Shown here: positions 8,701 through 18,100 of the stretch, piece after piece
Layout of the letters: every line of letters begins with the position of its first letter
Position numbering within the stretch: position 1 is the first letter of the stretch
Assembly (NCBI RefSeq): GCF_012273515.2
Contig: NZ_CP050975.2
Coordinates: forward strand, 124,001-188,000
Length of the DNA stretch: 64,000 nt
Source: Streptomyces sp. RPA4-2
GTDB taxonomy: Bacteria; Actinomycetota; Actinomycetes; Streptomycetales; Streptomycetaceae
Reading direction: 5' to 3'
Translations under genes and position numbers: made by a program
The notes under the pieces: model-generated
Databases searched by the model: none
Told to the model about the DNA's origin: nothing
What the model saw: only the letters and a program-made list of their open reading frames with translations

Positions 8701-11700
8701 GTGCGGGCTGCGCCCAGCCCGTCTCGTTCAGGAGATCCGCGTCCTCACCGAACACGACCCCCCGCAGGCCGTCGTCCAGGTGCGCGCAGACCGCGTCGAA
8801 GGCTTCGGCGAACACCGGGAAGGAGTCGTACAACTCCCGCCCCATACCGATACGTTGCGCGCCCTGGCCGGAGAGGAGGAAGGCGAGCTTGCCCTCGGTC
8901 ACGGCTCCGTGCGCCACGCTCGGCAGTGTCTCGCCGCGGGCGACGGCGGCGAGTCCCGCGAGGAGTTCCTCACGATCCGTGCCGCGCACCACCGCACGGT
9001 TGTCGAAGGCCGACCGTGACCCGACGAGTGACAGGGCCACATCGGCAGGGGCCGGCTCCGGGCGAGTCCGCAGATGGTGCAGCAGGCGGTCCGCCTGGGC
9101 CCGCAGCGCGGCGGGGCTCTGCCCGGACACCACCCATGGGGTGACGGGCAGCGGCCGGGCGGCGTCCGGCTTTTCCTCGACGGCGGGGTCCGGTGCCTGT
9201 TCGAGCACGACGTGTGCGTTCGTGCCGCTCAGTCCGAACGAGGAGACACCCGCCCGGCGGGGGCGTTCCGTCTCCGGCCACTGCGCCGACTCGGTCAGCA
9301 GTCGTATGTCACCGGCTTCCCAGTCGACGTGCGACGAGGGTGCGTCGACGTGGAGGGTGGCCGGCAGCACGCCATGCCGCATCGCCTCCACCATCTTGAT
9401 CACACCCGCCACACCGGCAGCCGCCTGCGTGTGACCGATGTTCGACTTCACCGACCCCAGCCACAACGGCCGTTCGCCGTCACGGTCCTTGCCATAGGTC
9501 GCCAGCAACGCCTGCGCCTCGATCGGATCGCCCAAAGACGTACCCGTACCGTGCGCCTCGACCGCGTCCACGTCCGACGCCGACAGACCCGCGCCGGTCA
9601 GAGCGGCCCGGATCACCCGCTGCTGCGAAGGGCCGTTCGGCGCGGTCAGACCATTCGACGCACCGTCCTGGTTCACCGCCGAACCACGTACGACGGCCAG
9701 CACCGGGTGACCGTTGGCGCGCGCGTCCGACAACCGCTCCACGAGCAGCACACCGACACCCTCACCCCACCCCGTACCGTCCGCACCCTCCGCGAACGCC
9801 TTGCACCGCCCGTCACCGGCCAGACCGCCCTGACGGCTGAACTCCACGAACGCACCCGGGGTCGACATCACCGTCACACCGCCGGCGAGTGCGAGGTCGC
9901 ACTCCCCCGACCGCAGCGCCTGCACCGCCAGGTGCAGGGCGACCAGCGACGACGAGCACGCCGTGTCCACGGTCACCGCGGGACCTTCCAGACCCAGCAC
10001 GTACGACACCCGCCCGGAGAACACGCTCGCCGCGTTGCCCGTGCCCACGTAGCCGCCGAAGTCACCCTCCGACAGCGACAGCAGCGCCGGGTAGTCCTGG
10101 CCGTTCGTTCCCGCGAACACGCCGGTCCGCGAACCGCGCAACGACCGCGGGTCGATGCCCGCCCGCTCCACCGCCTCCCACGACGACTCCAGCAGCAGGC
10201 GCTGCTGCGGGTCCATGGCGAGCGCCTCACGCGGCGAGATCCCGAAGAAGCCCGCGTCGAACGAACCCACGCCCGACAGGAACCCGCCCACCCGGGCGAA
10301 GTCCGCGGCGTCATAGCCGTAGACCGCGCCGAGCCCTTCCCAGCCACGGTCGTCGGGGAAGCCGGTCATGCCGTCGCGTCCCTCCGACAGCAGGCTCCAC
10401 AGGGTCTCCGGGGAGTCGGCCCCGCCGGGGAAACGGCAGGCCATCCCGACGATCACCACCGGGTCACCGGCCACCGCCACGCTCACGGACGCGCCGGGCG
10501 CCTCGTCGACGGCGCCGCCCAACTCGCCGTACAGGAACTCCGCCAGAGCCGCCGGAGTCGGATGGTCGAACACCACGGTGGCGGGCAGCCGTACCCCGCA
10601 CTCCGCGCCCAGTACGTTGCGCAGCTCCACCGCGATCAGTGAATCCACACCCAGTTCGCGGAACGCGCGGTCGGCCGGAACCGCCTCCGCGTCGGCATGA
10701 CCCAGCACCGCCGCCGCACGAGCACGGACCAGGTCCACGGCGGCCCGGACGCCCGCCTCGCGCGGGAGAGCCCCGATGCGGGCGCCGGGGCCGTCCGCGC
10801 CGTCCGACGAGGGCCCGTCGGCGGACGGGGAGGGGGTGGCCTCCGGAAGTTCCCGCAGGAGTGCGCTCGGCCGGATCGATGTGAAGGCCGGTGCGAACCG
10901 GGGCCAGTCGATGTCGGCCACGAACTCGGTGGTCACACCCGAGTCCAGGGCCGTCGCGAGGGCGGCGACGGCCAGGTCCGGGTCGAGTGACGCCACGGCG
11001 CCGCGGCTGCGCCTGCGGCCGCCCGTGGCCTCGGCGGCCATGCCGCCGCCGGCCCACGGGCCCCAGGCGACGGAGGTGGCGGGCAGCCCCTCGGCGCGGC
11101 GGCGCTCGGCGAGCGCGTCGAGGACCGCGTTGGCGGCGGCGTACGCGCCCTGTCCGGCGTTGCCCATGACGCCGGCGAGCGACGAGAAGAGGACGAAGGC
11201 GGACAGTTCCCGGTCCCGTGTCAGTTCGTCGAGGTGCAGGGCCGCCTCGGCCTTGGCCCGCATGACGTGCCGGATGCGCTGGGGGTCGGTGCCGCCGATG
11301 ACGGCGTCGTCGAGGACGCCCGCGGTGTGCAGCACGGCGTCGACGGGGTGCCGTTCGAGGAGCGCGGCGACCTCTTCCCTGACGGACACGTCGGCCGCGG
11401 CGACCGTGACCCGGGCGCCCATCTCCCGGAGGGCTGTTTCCAGTTCCGGGGCGCCGGGCGCGTCGGAGCCGCGCCGGCTCACCAGGACGATGTCCTCGGC
11501 ACCACGCTCGACCGCCCAGCGCGCGACCCGGGCGCCGATGGCGCCCGTGCCTCCGGTGACGAGGACCGTTCCCCGTGGCTGCCAGGCGTCCAGCGGAGTG
11601 GGACGCGTCCTGGACAGCCTGCGGCCGAAGACACCGGAGTCGCGGACCGCCACCTGGTCCTCGCCCCACTCGGCGGACTCGGCGGACGCACCGAATGCGC

Positions 11701-14700
11701 CGCCTGCGCCGGGCAGTTCGGTGAGGACCGCGGCGAGCCGTGCGACCGCCCGTTCGTCGAGGTCGTCCGGGAGGTCCACGAGTCCGCCCCAGAGGTCGGG
11801 GTGTTCGAGGGCCGCGACCCGGCCGAGCCCCCACACCGCCGCCTGTTCGGGTGCCGTGAGCGCGTCGGAGCGTCCGACGGAGACGGCGCCGCGCGTCAAC
11901 GACCAGACCGGACCGCGCAGTCCGCTGTCCGTGAGCGCCTGGACCAGCGTGGCCGTGGCCGCCGCCACCCCGGCCCGGTCCTCGGCCAGCGGGAGCAGCG
12001 ACAGGACGGCCGTGACGGGTCCGCACTCGTCGTGGGCGTCGCTGAGTCGGGCCGCCAGGTCCGCTCGGCCCGTCTCGGACGCGGGGTGCGGCACCTCGAT
12101 CCGCCGCAGCTCGAACCCGTGTCCCGCGAGCCCTTCGAGTACGGTGCGGACCGTGGCATCGGCCCGCTCGTCGCGCACCTGCGGGACGAGCACCAGCCGC
12201 GGGCCCGGGGACGGCGCGGGCGCGGGCGCGGTGCCGGAGAACCGGGCCAGCGGCTTCCAGGTGACGGCGTAACGCCATGAGTCGGCGCCGGGCTTCGGCC
12301 TCGGCGCGGACGGGTCGAGCCAGTAACGCTCGCGCTGGAAGACGTACGTGGGCAGTTCCACGGCCGCCGCACCGGTTCCCGCGAAGACCGTCTCCCAGCC
12401 GACCGGCCCACCGTGCGCGTGCAGCCGGCCCAGGCCGCGCAGGACGGCCGCCGGTTCGGAGCCGGTCTTGTGCAGTACGGGGGTGAAGAGCATCCCGTCG
12501 TCGGAGGGGACGCAGGGCTGGGCGAGGGCGGTGAGGGTGCCGTCGGGGCCGAGTTCCACGAACCGGGTGGCACCCCGCTCCGCCAGCGTGCGCACCCCGT
12601 CCGCGAACCGCACGGCCTCCCGGACATGCCGCACCCAGTAGTCGGCCGAGCCCAACTCCCCGGCTGTTGCGACCTGTCCGGTCAGGTTCGACACCACCGG
12701 GATACCCGGCTCGCCATAGGTGACGCTCTCCGCGACCGTGCGGAACTCGACGAGCATCGGTTCCATCAGCGGCGAGTGGAAAGCGTGGGAGACACGCAGA
12801 CGCGAAGTACGGCGGCCCAGGGCGGCTATCCCCTGCGCGACCGCCTCCGCCGCGGTCTCGACGCCGGAGACCACCACCGAACGGGGCCCGTTGACCGCGG
12901 CGACCGACACCCCGTCCGTCAACAGCGGCAGGACCTCGTCCTCGGACGCCTCCAACGCGAACATCGCCCCACCGGCGGGCAGTTCCTGCATCAGACGGCC
13001 ACGCGCCGACACCAGCCGGCACGCGTCCTCCAGGGAGAACACCCCGGCCACGTGCGCGGCGGCGAGTTCACCCACCGAATGGCCCACCAGGAAGTCGGGA
13101 CGCACACCCCACGACTCCAGCAGTCGGAACAGCGCGACCTCGATCGCGAACAGTGCCGGTTGCGCCCACCCGGTCCGGTTCAGCAGCTCGGCATCCTCAC
13201 CGAACACCACACCCCGCAGACCCGCGTCCAACTGCGCGCACACCGCATCGAACGCCCCCGCGAACACGGGATACGCCTCGTACAACTCCCGCCCCATACC
13301 GAGACGTTGCGCGCCCTGGCCGGAGAAGAGGAAGGCGAGTTTGCCCTCGTCGTGGCCGTGGCCGGTCACTGTCCGGGGTGTCGTCTCGTTCTCGGCGAGG
13401 CCGCGCAGGCCGTCGAGGAGGTCGGTGCGGTCGCCGCCGAGGACGACGGCGCGGTGGTCGAACGTCGACCGGGTGGTCAGCAGCGACCAGCCGACATCGA
13501 CGGAGCTGTGGCCGGGACGTCCGGTGAGGAAGGCCGACAGCACGCGGGCCTGGGCGCGCAGGGCTTCCGGGGTGCGGGCGGAGAGGAGCCACGGGACCAC
13601 GGGCGGTACGGCGGCGGGGGCCTGTTCCTGTGCCGGGTCGTGTGCCGGGTTCTCTGTCGGGACCGGGACCGGTCCCGGTGCGGGTGCGGGTGCGGGTGCG
13701 GGTGCGGGTGCCGGGGTGCCCTGTTCCAGGATGACGTGGGCGTTGGTCCCGCTGACGCCGAAGGCGGAGACCGCCGCGGTGCGGGGGCGGCCGGTCTCGG
13801 GCCAGGCGCGCGGTGCGGTGAGGAGGCGGACCTCGCCCGCCTCCCAGTCGATGTGGGTCGAGGGCTCGTCCACGTGGAGGGTGGCCGGCAGGACACCGTG
13901 CCGCATCGCCTCCACCATCTTGATCACACCCGCCACACCGGCAGCAGCCTGCGTGTGACCGATGTTCGACTTCACCGACCCCAGCCACAACGGCCGCCTC
14001 GCGTCACGGTCCTTGCCGTACGTCGCGAGCAGGGCATGTGCCTCGATCGGGTCGCCCAGGGAGGTGCCGGTGCCGTGCGCCTCGACCGCGTCCACGTCCG
14101 ACGCGGACAGACCCGCGCCGGTCAGAGCGGCCCGGATGACGCGCTGCTGGGAGGGACCGTTCGGTGCGGTCAGGCCGTTCGACGCACCGTCCTGGTTCAC
14201 CGCCGACCCCCGCACCACCGCCAGCACGGGGTGACCGTTGCGCCGCGCGTCCGAGAGTCGCTCCACGAGCAGGACGCCGACGCCCTCGCCCCAGCCCGTA
14301 CCGTCCGCGCCCTCGGCGAACGCCTTGCAGCGCCCGTCGCCCGCCAGCCCGCCCTGCCGGTCGAACTCGGCGAACACGTCGGGGGTGGACATCACGGTCA
14401 CGCCGCCGGCGAGTGCGAGGTCGCACTCCCCCGACCGCAGGGCCTGCACGGCCAGGTGCAGGGCGACGAGGGACGACGAGCACGCCGTGTCGACGGTGAC
14501 CGCGGGACCTTCCAGACCCAGCACGTACGACACCCGGCCCGAGACCACGCTCGCGGCGTTGCCGGTGAGCAGGTGGCCCTCGATGCCCTCGGGCAGCTCA
14601 CGTCCGGTCGCGGAGCCGTAGTTCTGGTTGCTGCATCCGACGAAGACCCCGGTGCGGCTGCCGCGTACGGCGGCGGCGTCGATGCCCGCCCGCTCCAGGG

Positions 14701-15082
14701 CCTCCCAGGACGCCTCCAGGGTGAGGCGCTGCTGCGGGTCCATGGCGAGGGCCTCGCGGGGCGAGATGCCGAAGAAGCCGGCGTCGAACTCGGTCGCGGA
14801 GGCGACGAATCCGCCGCGCAGGGCCGTCGTGTCGGTGGTGGTCCCGGCCGGGTCCCAGCCGCGGTCCTCCGGGAATCCGGTCATCGCGTCCCGGCCGTCG
14901 GCCACGAGCCGCCACAGGTCTTCGGGCGAGTGGACGTCTCCCGGGTAGCGGCAGGCCATGCCGACGACGGCCACCGGTTCGGTGGCCGCGCGGGCGAGGC
15001 GGTCGTTCTGCTTGCGCAGCCGCTCGTTCTCGACCAGCGACGCGCGCAGGGCCGCGACGACGCGTTCCTCGGAGGTGGGCAT
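5726..15082 (-). CDS. Modular type I PKS (PKS-A), two modules, no thioesterase
   Basis: About 3,118 residues from ATG 15082, chosen over GTG 15094 because GGAG lies six bases before the ATG. Order: N-terminal docking helix (1-36); KS1 (36-453, TACSSS); AT1 (about 575-895, GHSVGE and HAFH, malonyl type); KR1 (about 960-1400, VLVTGGTG near 1171, YAAAN near 1316, LDD as in B-type); ACP1 (GVDSL near 1478); KS2 (1538-1960); AT2 (about 2065-2385, HAFH, malonyl); KR2 (VLVTGGTG near 2678, YAAAN near 2818, both LDD and the A-type Trp); ACP2 (GFDSL near 2988); C-terminal docking tail ending DEELFDLISREL. No DH, so both modules should leave beta-hydroxyls. It is 60 bp downstream of PKS-B and probably takes the chain from it. 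With no TE, the chain must pass to another PKS. Confidence 0.95.
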   Translation of the reverse strand: MPTSEERVVAALRASLVENERLRKQNDRLARAATEPVAVVGMACRYPGDVHSPEDLWRLVADGRDAMTGFPEDRGWDPAGTTTDTTALRGGFVASATEFDAGFFGISPREALAMDPQQRLTLEASWEALERAGIDAAAVRGSRTGVFVGCSNQNYGSATGRELPEGIEGHLLTGNAASVVSGRVSYVLGLEGPAVTVDTACSSSLVALHLAVQALRSGECDLALAGGVTVMSTPDVFAEFDRQGGLAGDGRCKAFAEGADGTGWGEGVGVLLVERLSDARRNGHPVLAVVRGSAVNQDGASNGLTAPNGPSQQRVIRAALTGAGLSASDVDAVEAHGTGTSLGDPIEAHALLATYGKDRDARRPLWLGSVKSNIGHTQAAAGVAGVIKMVEAMRHGVLPATLHVDEPSTHIDWEAGEVRLLTAPRAWPETGRPRTAAVSAFGVSGTNAHVILEQGTPAPAPAPAPAPAPGPVPVPTENPAHDPAQEQAPAAVPPVVPWLLSARTPEALRAQARVLSAFLTGRPGHSSVDVGWSLLTTRSTFDHRAVVLGGDRTDLLDGLRGLAENETTPRTVTGHGHDEGKLAFLFSGQGAQRLGMGRELYEAYPVFAGAFDAVCAQLDAGLRGVVFGEDAELLNRTGWAQPALFAIEVALFRLLESWGVRPDFLVGHSVGELAAAHVAGVFSLEDACRLVSARGRLMQELPAGGAMFALEASEDEVLPLLTDGVSVAAVNGPRSVVVSGVETAAEAVAQGIAALGRRTSRLRVSHAFHSPLMEPMLVEFRTVAESVTYGEPGIPVVSNLTGQVATAGELGSADYWVRHVREAVRFADGVRTLAERGATRFVELGPDGTLTALAQPCVPSDDGMLFTPVLHKTGSEPAAVLRGLGRLHAHGGPVGWETVFAGTGAAAVELPTYVFQRERYWLDPSAPRPKPGADSWRYAVTWKPLARFSGTAPAPAPSPGPRLVLVPQVRDERADATVRTVLEGLAGHGFELRRIEVPHPASETGRADLAARLSDAHDECGPVTAVLSLLPLAEDRAGVAAATATLVQALTDSGLRGPVWSLTRGAVSVGRSDALTAPEQAAVWGLGRVAALEHPDLWGGLVDLPDDLDERAVARLAAVLTELPGAGGAFGASAESAEWGEDQVAVRDSGVFGRRLSRTRPTPLDAWQPRGTVLVTGGTGAIGARVARWAVERGAEDIVLVSRRGSDAPGAPELETALREMGARVTVAAADVSVREEVAALLERHPVDAVLHTAGVLDDAVIGGTDPQRIRHVMRAKAEAALHLDELTRDRELSAFVLFSSLAGVMGNAGQGAYAAANAVLDALAERRRAEGLPATSVAWGPWAGGGMAAEATGGRRRSRGAVASLDPDLAVAALATALDSGVTTEFVADIDWPRFAPAFTSIRPSALLRELPEATPSPSADGPSSDGADGPGARIGALPREAGVRAAVDLVRARAAAVLGHADAEAVPADRAFRELGVDSLIAVELRNVLGAECGVRLPATVVFDHPTPAALAEFLYGELGGAVDEAPGASVSVAVAGDPVVIVGMACRFPGGADSPETLWSLLSEGRDGMTGFPDDRGWEGLGAVYGYDAADFARVGGFLSGVGSFDAGFFGISPREALAMDPQQRLLLESSWEAVERAGIDPRSLRGSRTGVFAGTNGQDYPALLSLSEGDFGGYVGTGNAASVFSGRVSYVLGLEGPAVTVDTACSSSLVALHLAVQALRSGECDLALAGGVTVMSTPGAFVEFSRQGGLAGDGRCKAFAEGADGTGWGEGVGVLLVERLSDARANGHPVLAVVRGSAVNQDGASNGLTAPNGPSQQRVIRAALTGAGLSASDVDAVEAHGTGTSLGDPIEAQALLATYGKDRDGERPLWLGSVKSNIGHTQAAAGVAGVIKMVEAMRHGVLPATLHVDAPSSHVDWEAGDIRLLTESAQWPETERPRRAGVSSFGLSGTNAHVVLEQAPDPAVEEKPDAARPLPVTPWVVSGQSPAALRAQADRLLHHLRTRPEPAPADVALSLVGSRSAFDNRAVVRGTDREELLAGLAAVARGETLPSVAHGAVTEGKLAFLLSGQGAQRIGMGRELYDSFPVFAEAFDAVCAHLDDGLRGVVFGEDADLLNETGWAQPALFAIEVALFRLVESWGITPDFLVGHSVGELAAAHVAGVFSLEDACRLVSARGRLMQELPSGGAMFALEASEAEVLPLLTDEVSIAAVNGPRSVVVSGVEATVAAVAEKIAGSGRRTSRLRVSHAFHSPLMEPMLAQFRTVAESVTYGAPRIPVVSNVTGQAAGAGELESADYWVRHVREAVRFADGITRLEECGVTRFVELGPDGTLTALAQSSVSGDDGTLFTSVLRKDRPETDTIVAAVSRTFAHGAAVDWPALLAGSGARRVELPTYAFQRERFWPEPAAHRVSGTSANPLDESFWAAVERGDAHDLAEVLGVDEAELDAVVPALSAWRQGAAERSRVDGWRYRVEWQSFTAPPPAAPDTGRRLLLQPPTEGPVLDGIEELLPGVERIAYDPAAGRTELGRVLTDAAAAGDPVVGVLFRPADVTASLTLVQALGDAGVSAPLWLLTHGAVAVGAPAEDGVDPAQAALWGFGRVAALEHPDRWGGLVDLPESVDRSVLASLAAVVTDGGEDQVAVRGAALFARRLSHAPLPGGAPAWGPSADGWRAPERVLVTGGTGGVGARLARWLVVRGASELVLTSRRGIDAPGAAELVGELGELGARVVVEACDTADAEAVAGLLSRYPVGAVFHAAGVLDDDLIDRLTPERVAAVLAAKAVGADHLDSLTRDLDLSAFVVFSSIAGVWGSGGQSAYAAANAHLDALVERRRARGLAGTAVAWGPWGGGGMVSEQGAAELVRRGLRVMDPERALTGLGRALDVGDAAVVVADVDWEKFLAPFTARRPSPLLSALPEARAAATASGDAETAPGAPRPLIEKLTAAPAEARLQLVQDHVRSVAATALGFDVVSGVEPTKAFREMGFDSLTAVELRDRLNADTGLRLPTTLVFDHPTPADLARHLAEELFGGGRTNATALLAEVENAVGKIIASGPGQDLRVLLKTRLRAFLTEVEDLESGLNGPDDGTRPGVSMADQLDDATDEELFDLISRELDQS
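13681..13710. repeat. CGGGTG hexamer repeat in KS-AT linker of PKS-A
   Basis: Five CGGGTG units encode a run of alternating Ala and Pro in the linker between KS1 and AT1 of PKS-A (about residues 456-484). The Ala-Pro run would form a stiff, extended spacer rather than part of a catalytic domain. Confidence 0.85.
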
Positions 15083-15142
15083 ACTCAGCTCCACTGTTCT
15101 TGCTTCGGGCTTCGGCGGGCGGGGTGGGCGGCGGGCTGCACG

Positions 15143-18100
15143 TCAGTGGGCCGAGTCGCCGAGGGCCAGTTGGACGAGGTCGTCGACGTCCATGGTGCTG
15201 ATCAGGTCGTCGTCCTGTGCCTCGGCGGTCACGCCCGGGGCCGTCCCCTCCGCTTCCGACGGCCCGTCCGGCTCGGCGAGGGCCAGCAGCGCGGTCAGCA
15301 GGCCGCTCTCCTGAAGGCGGGCCAGCGGGATGGTGGACAGCTTCTTGCGCAGCGTGTCCTCGTCGGCGTCCGCGGGTCCTGCGGTGTCGGGGAAGAGCTC
15401 GGTGTGGAGGTGCTCGGCCAGGTGTCCGGGGGTGGGGTAGTCGAAGACGAGGGTGGTGGGCAGACGCAGACCGGTGTCGAGGTTGAGCTGGTTGCGCAGT
15501 TCGACGGCGGTCAGGGAGTCGAAGCCGATGGTGCGGAACGCCTGGCCGGGTTCGATGCTCTGACCGTCGGCGCGGCCGAGGACCGAGGCGGCCCGGTCGC
15601 GCACGAGGTTGCGCAGGGCGAGCTTGCGGTCGGTGGTGGAGAGTTCGGAGAGCCGGTGCCTGAGGTCCGCGGCCCGGGCCGCGGTGTCGTCCGGGCCGGC
15701 CGCCGGGGCCGCCGCTTCCGGGAGTACGGACAGGAGCGGGCTGGGACGGCTGCTGGTGAACGTGGGGAGGAACCTCTCCCAGTCCACGTCGGCGACCACC
15801 ACCGTGCCGTCCCCGAGGTCCAGGGCACGCCCCAGACCCGCCAGCGCACGGTCGGGGTCCATCACCCGCAGACCCCGTCGCGCCAGCTCGCCGGCCCCGT
15901 CGTCCGTCACCATTCCCCCGCCGGCCCAGGGGCCCCAGGCCACCGCCGTACCGACGAGCCCACGGGCCCGGCGGCGCTCGACCAGCGCGTCCAGTTGGGC
16001 GTTGGCGGCGGCGTAGGCCGACTGGCCGCCGCTGCCCCACACCCCGGCGATCGAGGAGAACACCACGAACGCCGACAGGTCCCGGTCTTTCAGGAGGGTG
16101 TCCAGGTGGGTGGCGCCGGCGGCCTTGGCTCCCCATACGTCGGCGAGGTGCTGGGCGTCGGCGGCGTCGATCGGTGCGGCGTCGCCCCGGCCCGCGGCGT
16201 GGAACACCGCGTCGACGGCGTGCCGGTCCAGCAGGGCGCGGACCTCGTCGCGGTCCGCCATGTCGCAGGCCTCCAGGGCGACCTGGGCGCCCAGGTCGCG
16301 CAGTGCGTCGGCGAGTTCGACGGCGCCGGGCGCTGCCGCTCCGCGGCGGCTCGTCAGGACGAGGTCCCGCGCACCACGCTGTACGAGCCAGTGTGCGAGG
16401 CGCGCGCCGAGGGCGCCTGTTCCGCCGGTGACCAGGACGGGGCCGCGCGGGGTCCAGGCGGTGGCCGGGGCCGAGGTGGCGGAGACCGGGGCGTGGACCA
16501 GACGGCGGGCGAGGAGTTCGGGGCCGCGTACGGCGACCTGGTCCTCGCCGGACACGAGGGCGGCGGCGATGCCGGCGAGGGCGTGCCGGTCGGGCCGCTG
16601 GGCCGGGACGTCCACCAGACCGCCCCAGCGGTCGGGGTGTTCCAGGGCGGCGACCCGGCCGAGGCCCCATACGGCGGCCTGCGCCGGATCGGCCGGTTCC
16701 TCGGCCGGTCCGTCGGTCGACACCGCGCCGTGCGTCACCGTCCAGAGCGGAACCGTGAGGCTCGCGTCGCCAAGGGCCTGGACGAGCGCGAGGGCCGTCC
16801 CCACGCCGCCCGCGGGAGCGAGGCACGACAGCACGCCCGCGACGGCCCCGCCTTCGGCGGCCTGTACGAGGACCCGTGCCAGCGCGGCACGATCCGTCCG
16901 AGGGGGGCAGGTGAAGCGGTCGGCACCGGGGACGAACTCCTCGATGCCCGCCAACGCGTCCTCGTCCGAGGGCTGGAGCAGGATCCAGCGGCCCGGTACG
17001 GGTGCGGGAGGGAGCGGTACGGCCGTCGGCTCCCAGTCGACGCGGTAGCGCCAGCCGTCCACGCGTCGCTCGAGGGCGTCCTGTGCGGGTTCGGGCCAGA
17101 ACCGCTCGCGCTGGAAGGCGTAAGTGGGCAGGGCGATGGTCCGCGCGCCGGTGAAGAGCGCGGGCCAGTCGACGGTGACCCCGTGGGTGAACGCCGCCGA
17201 CAGGGCGGCCAGGGCGGTGTCCGTCTCCGGGCGGTCCTTGCGCAGCATGGACGCGAAGAGCATCTCCTCGTCGCCAAAGACGCCGGACTGGGCGAGCGCG
17301 GTGAGGGTCCCGTCGGGGCCCAGTTCCACGAACCGGGTCACGCCCTGCGCTTCGAGCCGGGCGATGCCGTCGGCGAACCGTACGGCCTCACGGACATGGC
17401 GGACCCAGTAGTCGGCGGACTCCAACTCCCCCGCACCGGCGGCCTGTCCGGTCAGGTTCGAGACGACCGCGATGCGGGCCGGCGTGTAGGTGACGCTCTC
17501 GGCGACCGTGCGGAACTCGGCGAGGATCGGTTCCATCAGCGGCGAGTGGAAGGCGTGGGAGACACGTAGACGAGAGGTACGGCGGCCCAGGGCGGCTATC
17601 TCCTGCGCGACCGCCTCCGCCGCCGTCTCGACGCCGGAGACCACCACCGAACGGGGGCCGTTGACCGCGGCGACCGACACCCCGTCCGTCAACAGCGGCA
17701 GGACCTCGTCCTCGGACGCCTCCAACGCGAACATCGCCCCACCGGAGGGAAGTTCCTGCATCAGACGACCCCGCGCCGACACCAGCCGGCACGCATCCTC
17801 CAGGGAGAACACCCCCGCCACATGCGCGGCGGCGAGTTCGCCGACCGAGTGGCCCACCAGGAAGTCGGGGCTCATCCCCCACGACTCCACCAGCCGGAAC
17901 AGCGCCACCTCGATGGCGAACAGTGCGGGCTGCGTCCACCCCGTCTCGTTCAGCAGCCCCGCGTCCTCACCGAACACGACCCCCCGCAGACCCTCGTCCA
18001 GGTGCCCGCACACCGCGTCGAAGGCCTCCGCGAACACGGGATACGCTTCGTACAACTCCCGCCCCATACCGAGACGTTGCGCGCCCTGGCCGGAGAAGAG

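Noticed and set aside
12413..17569. Long plus-strand frame spanning the PKS-A/PKS-B junction
   Set aside because: Antisense to well-marked KS, AT and KR domains; no motifs of its own.
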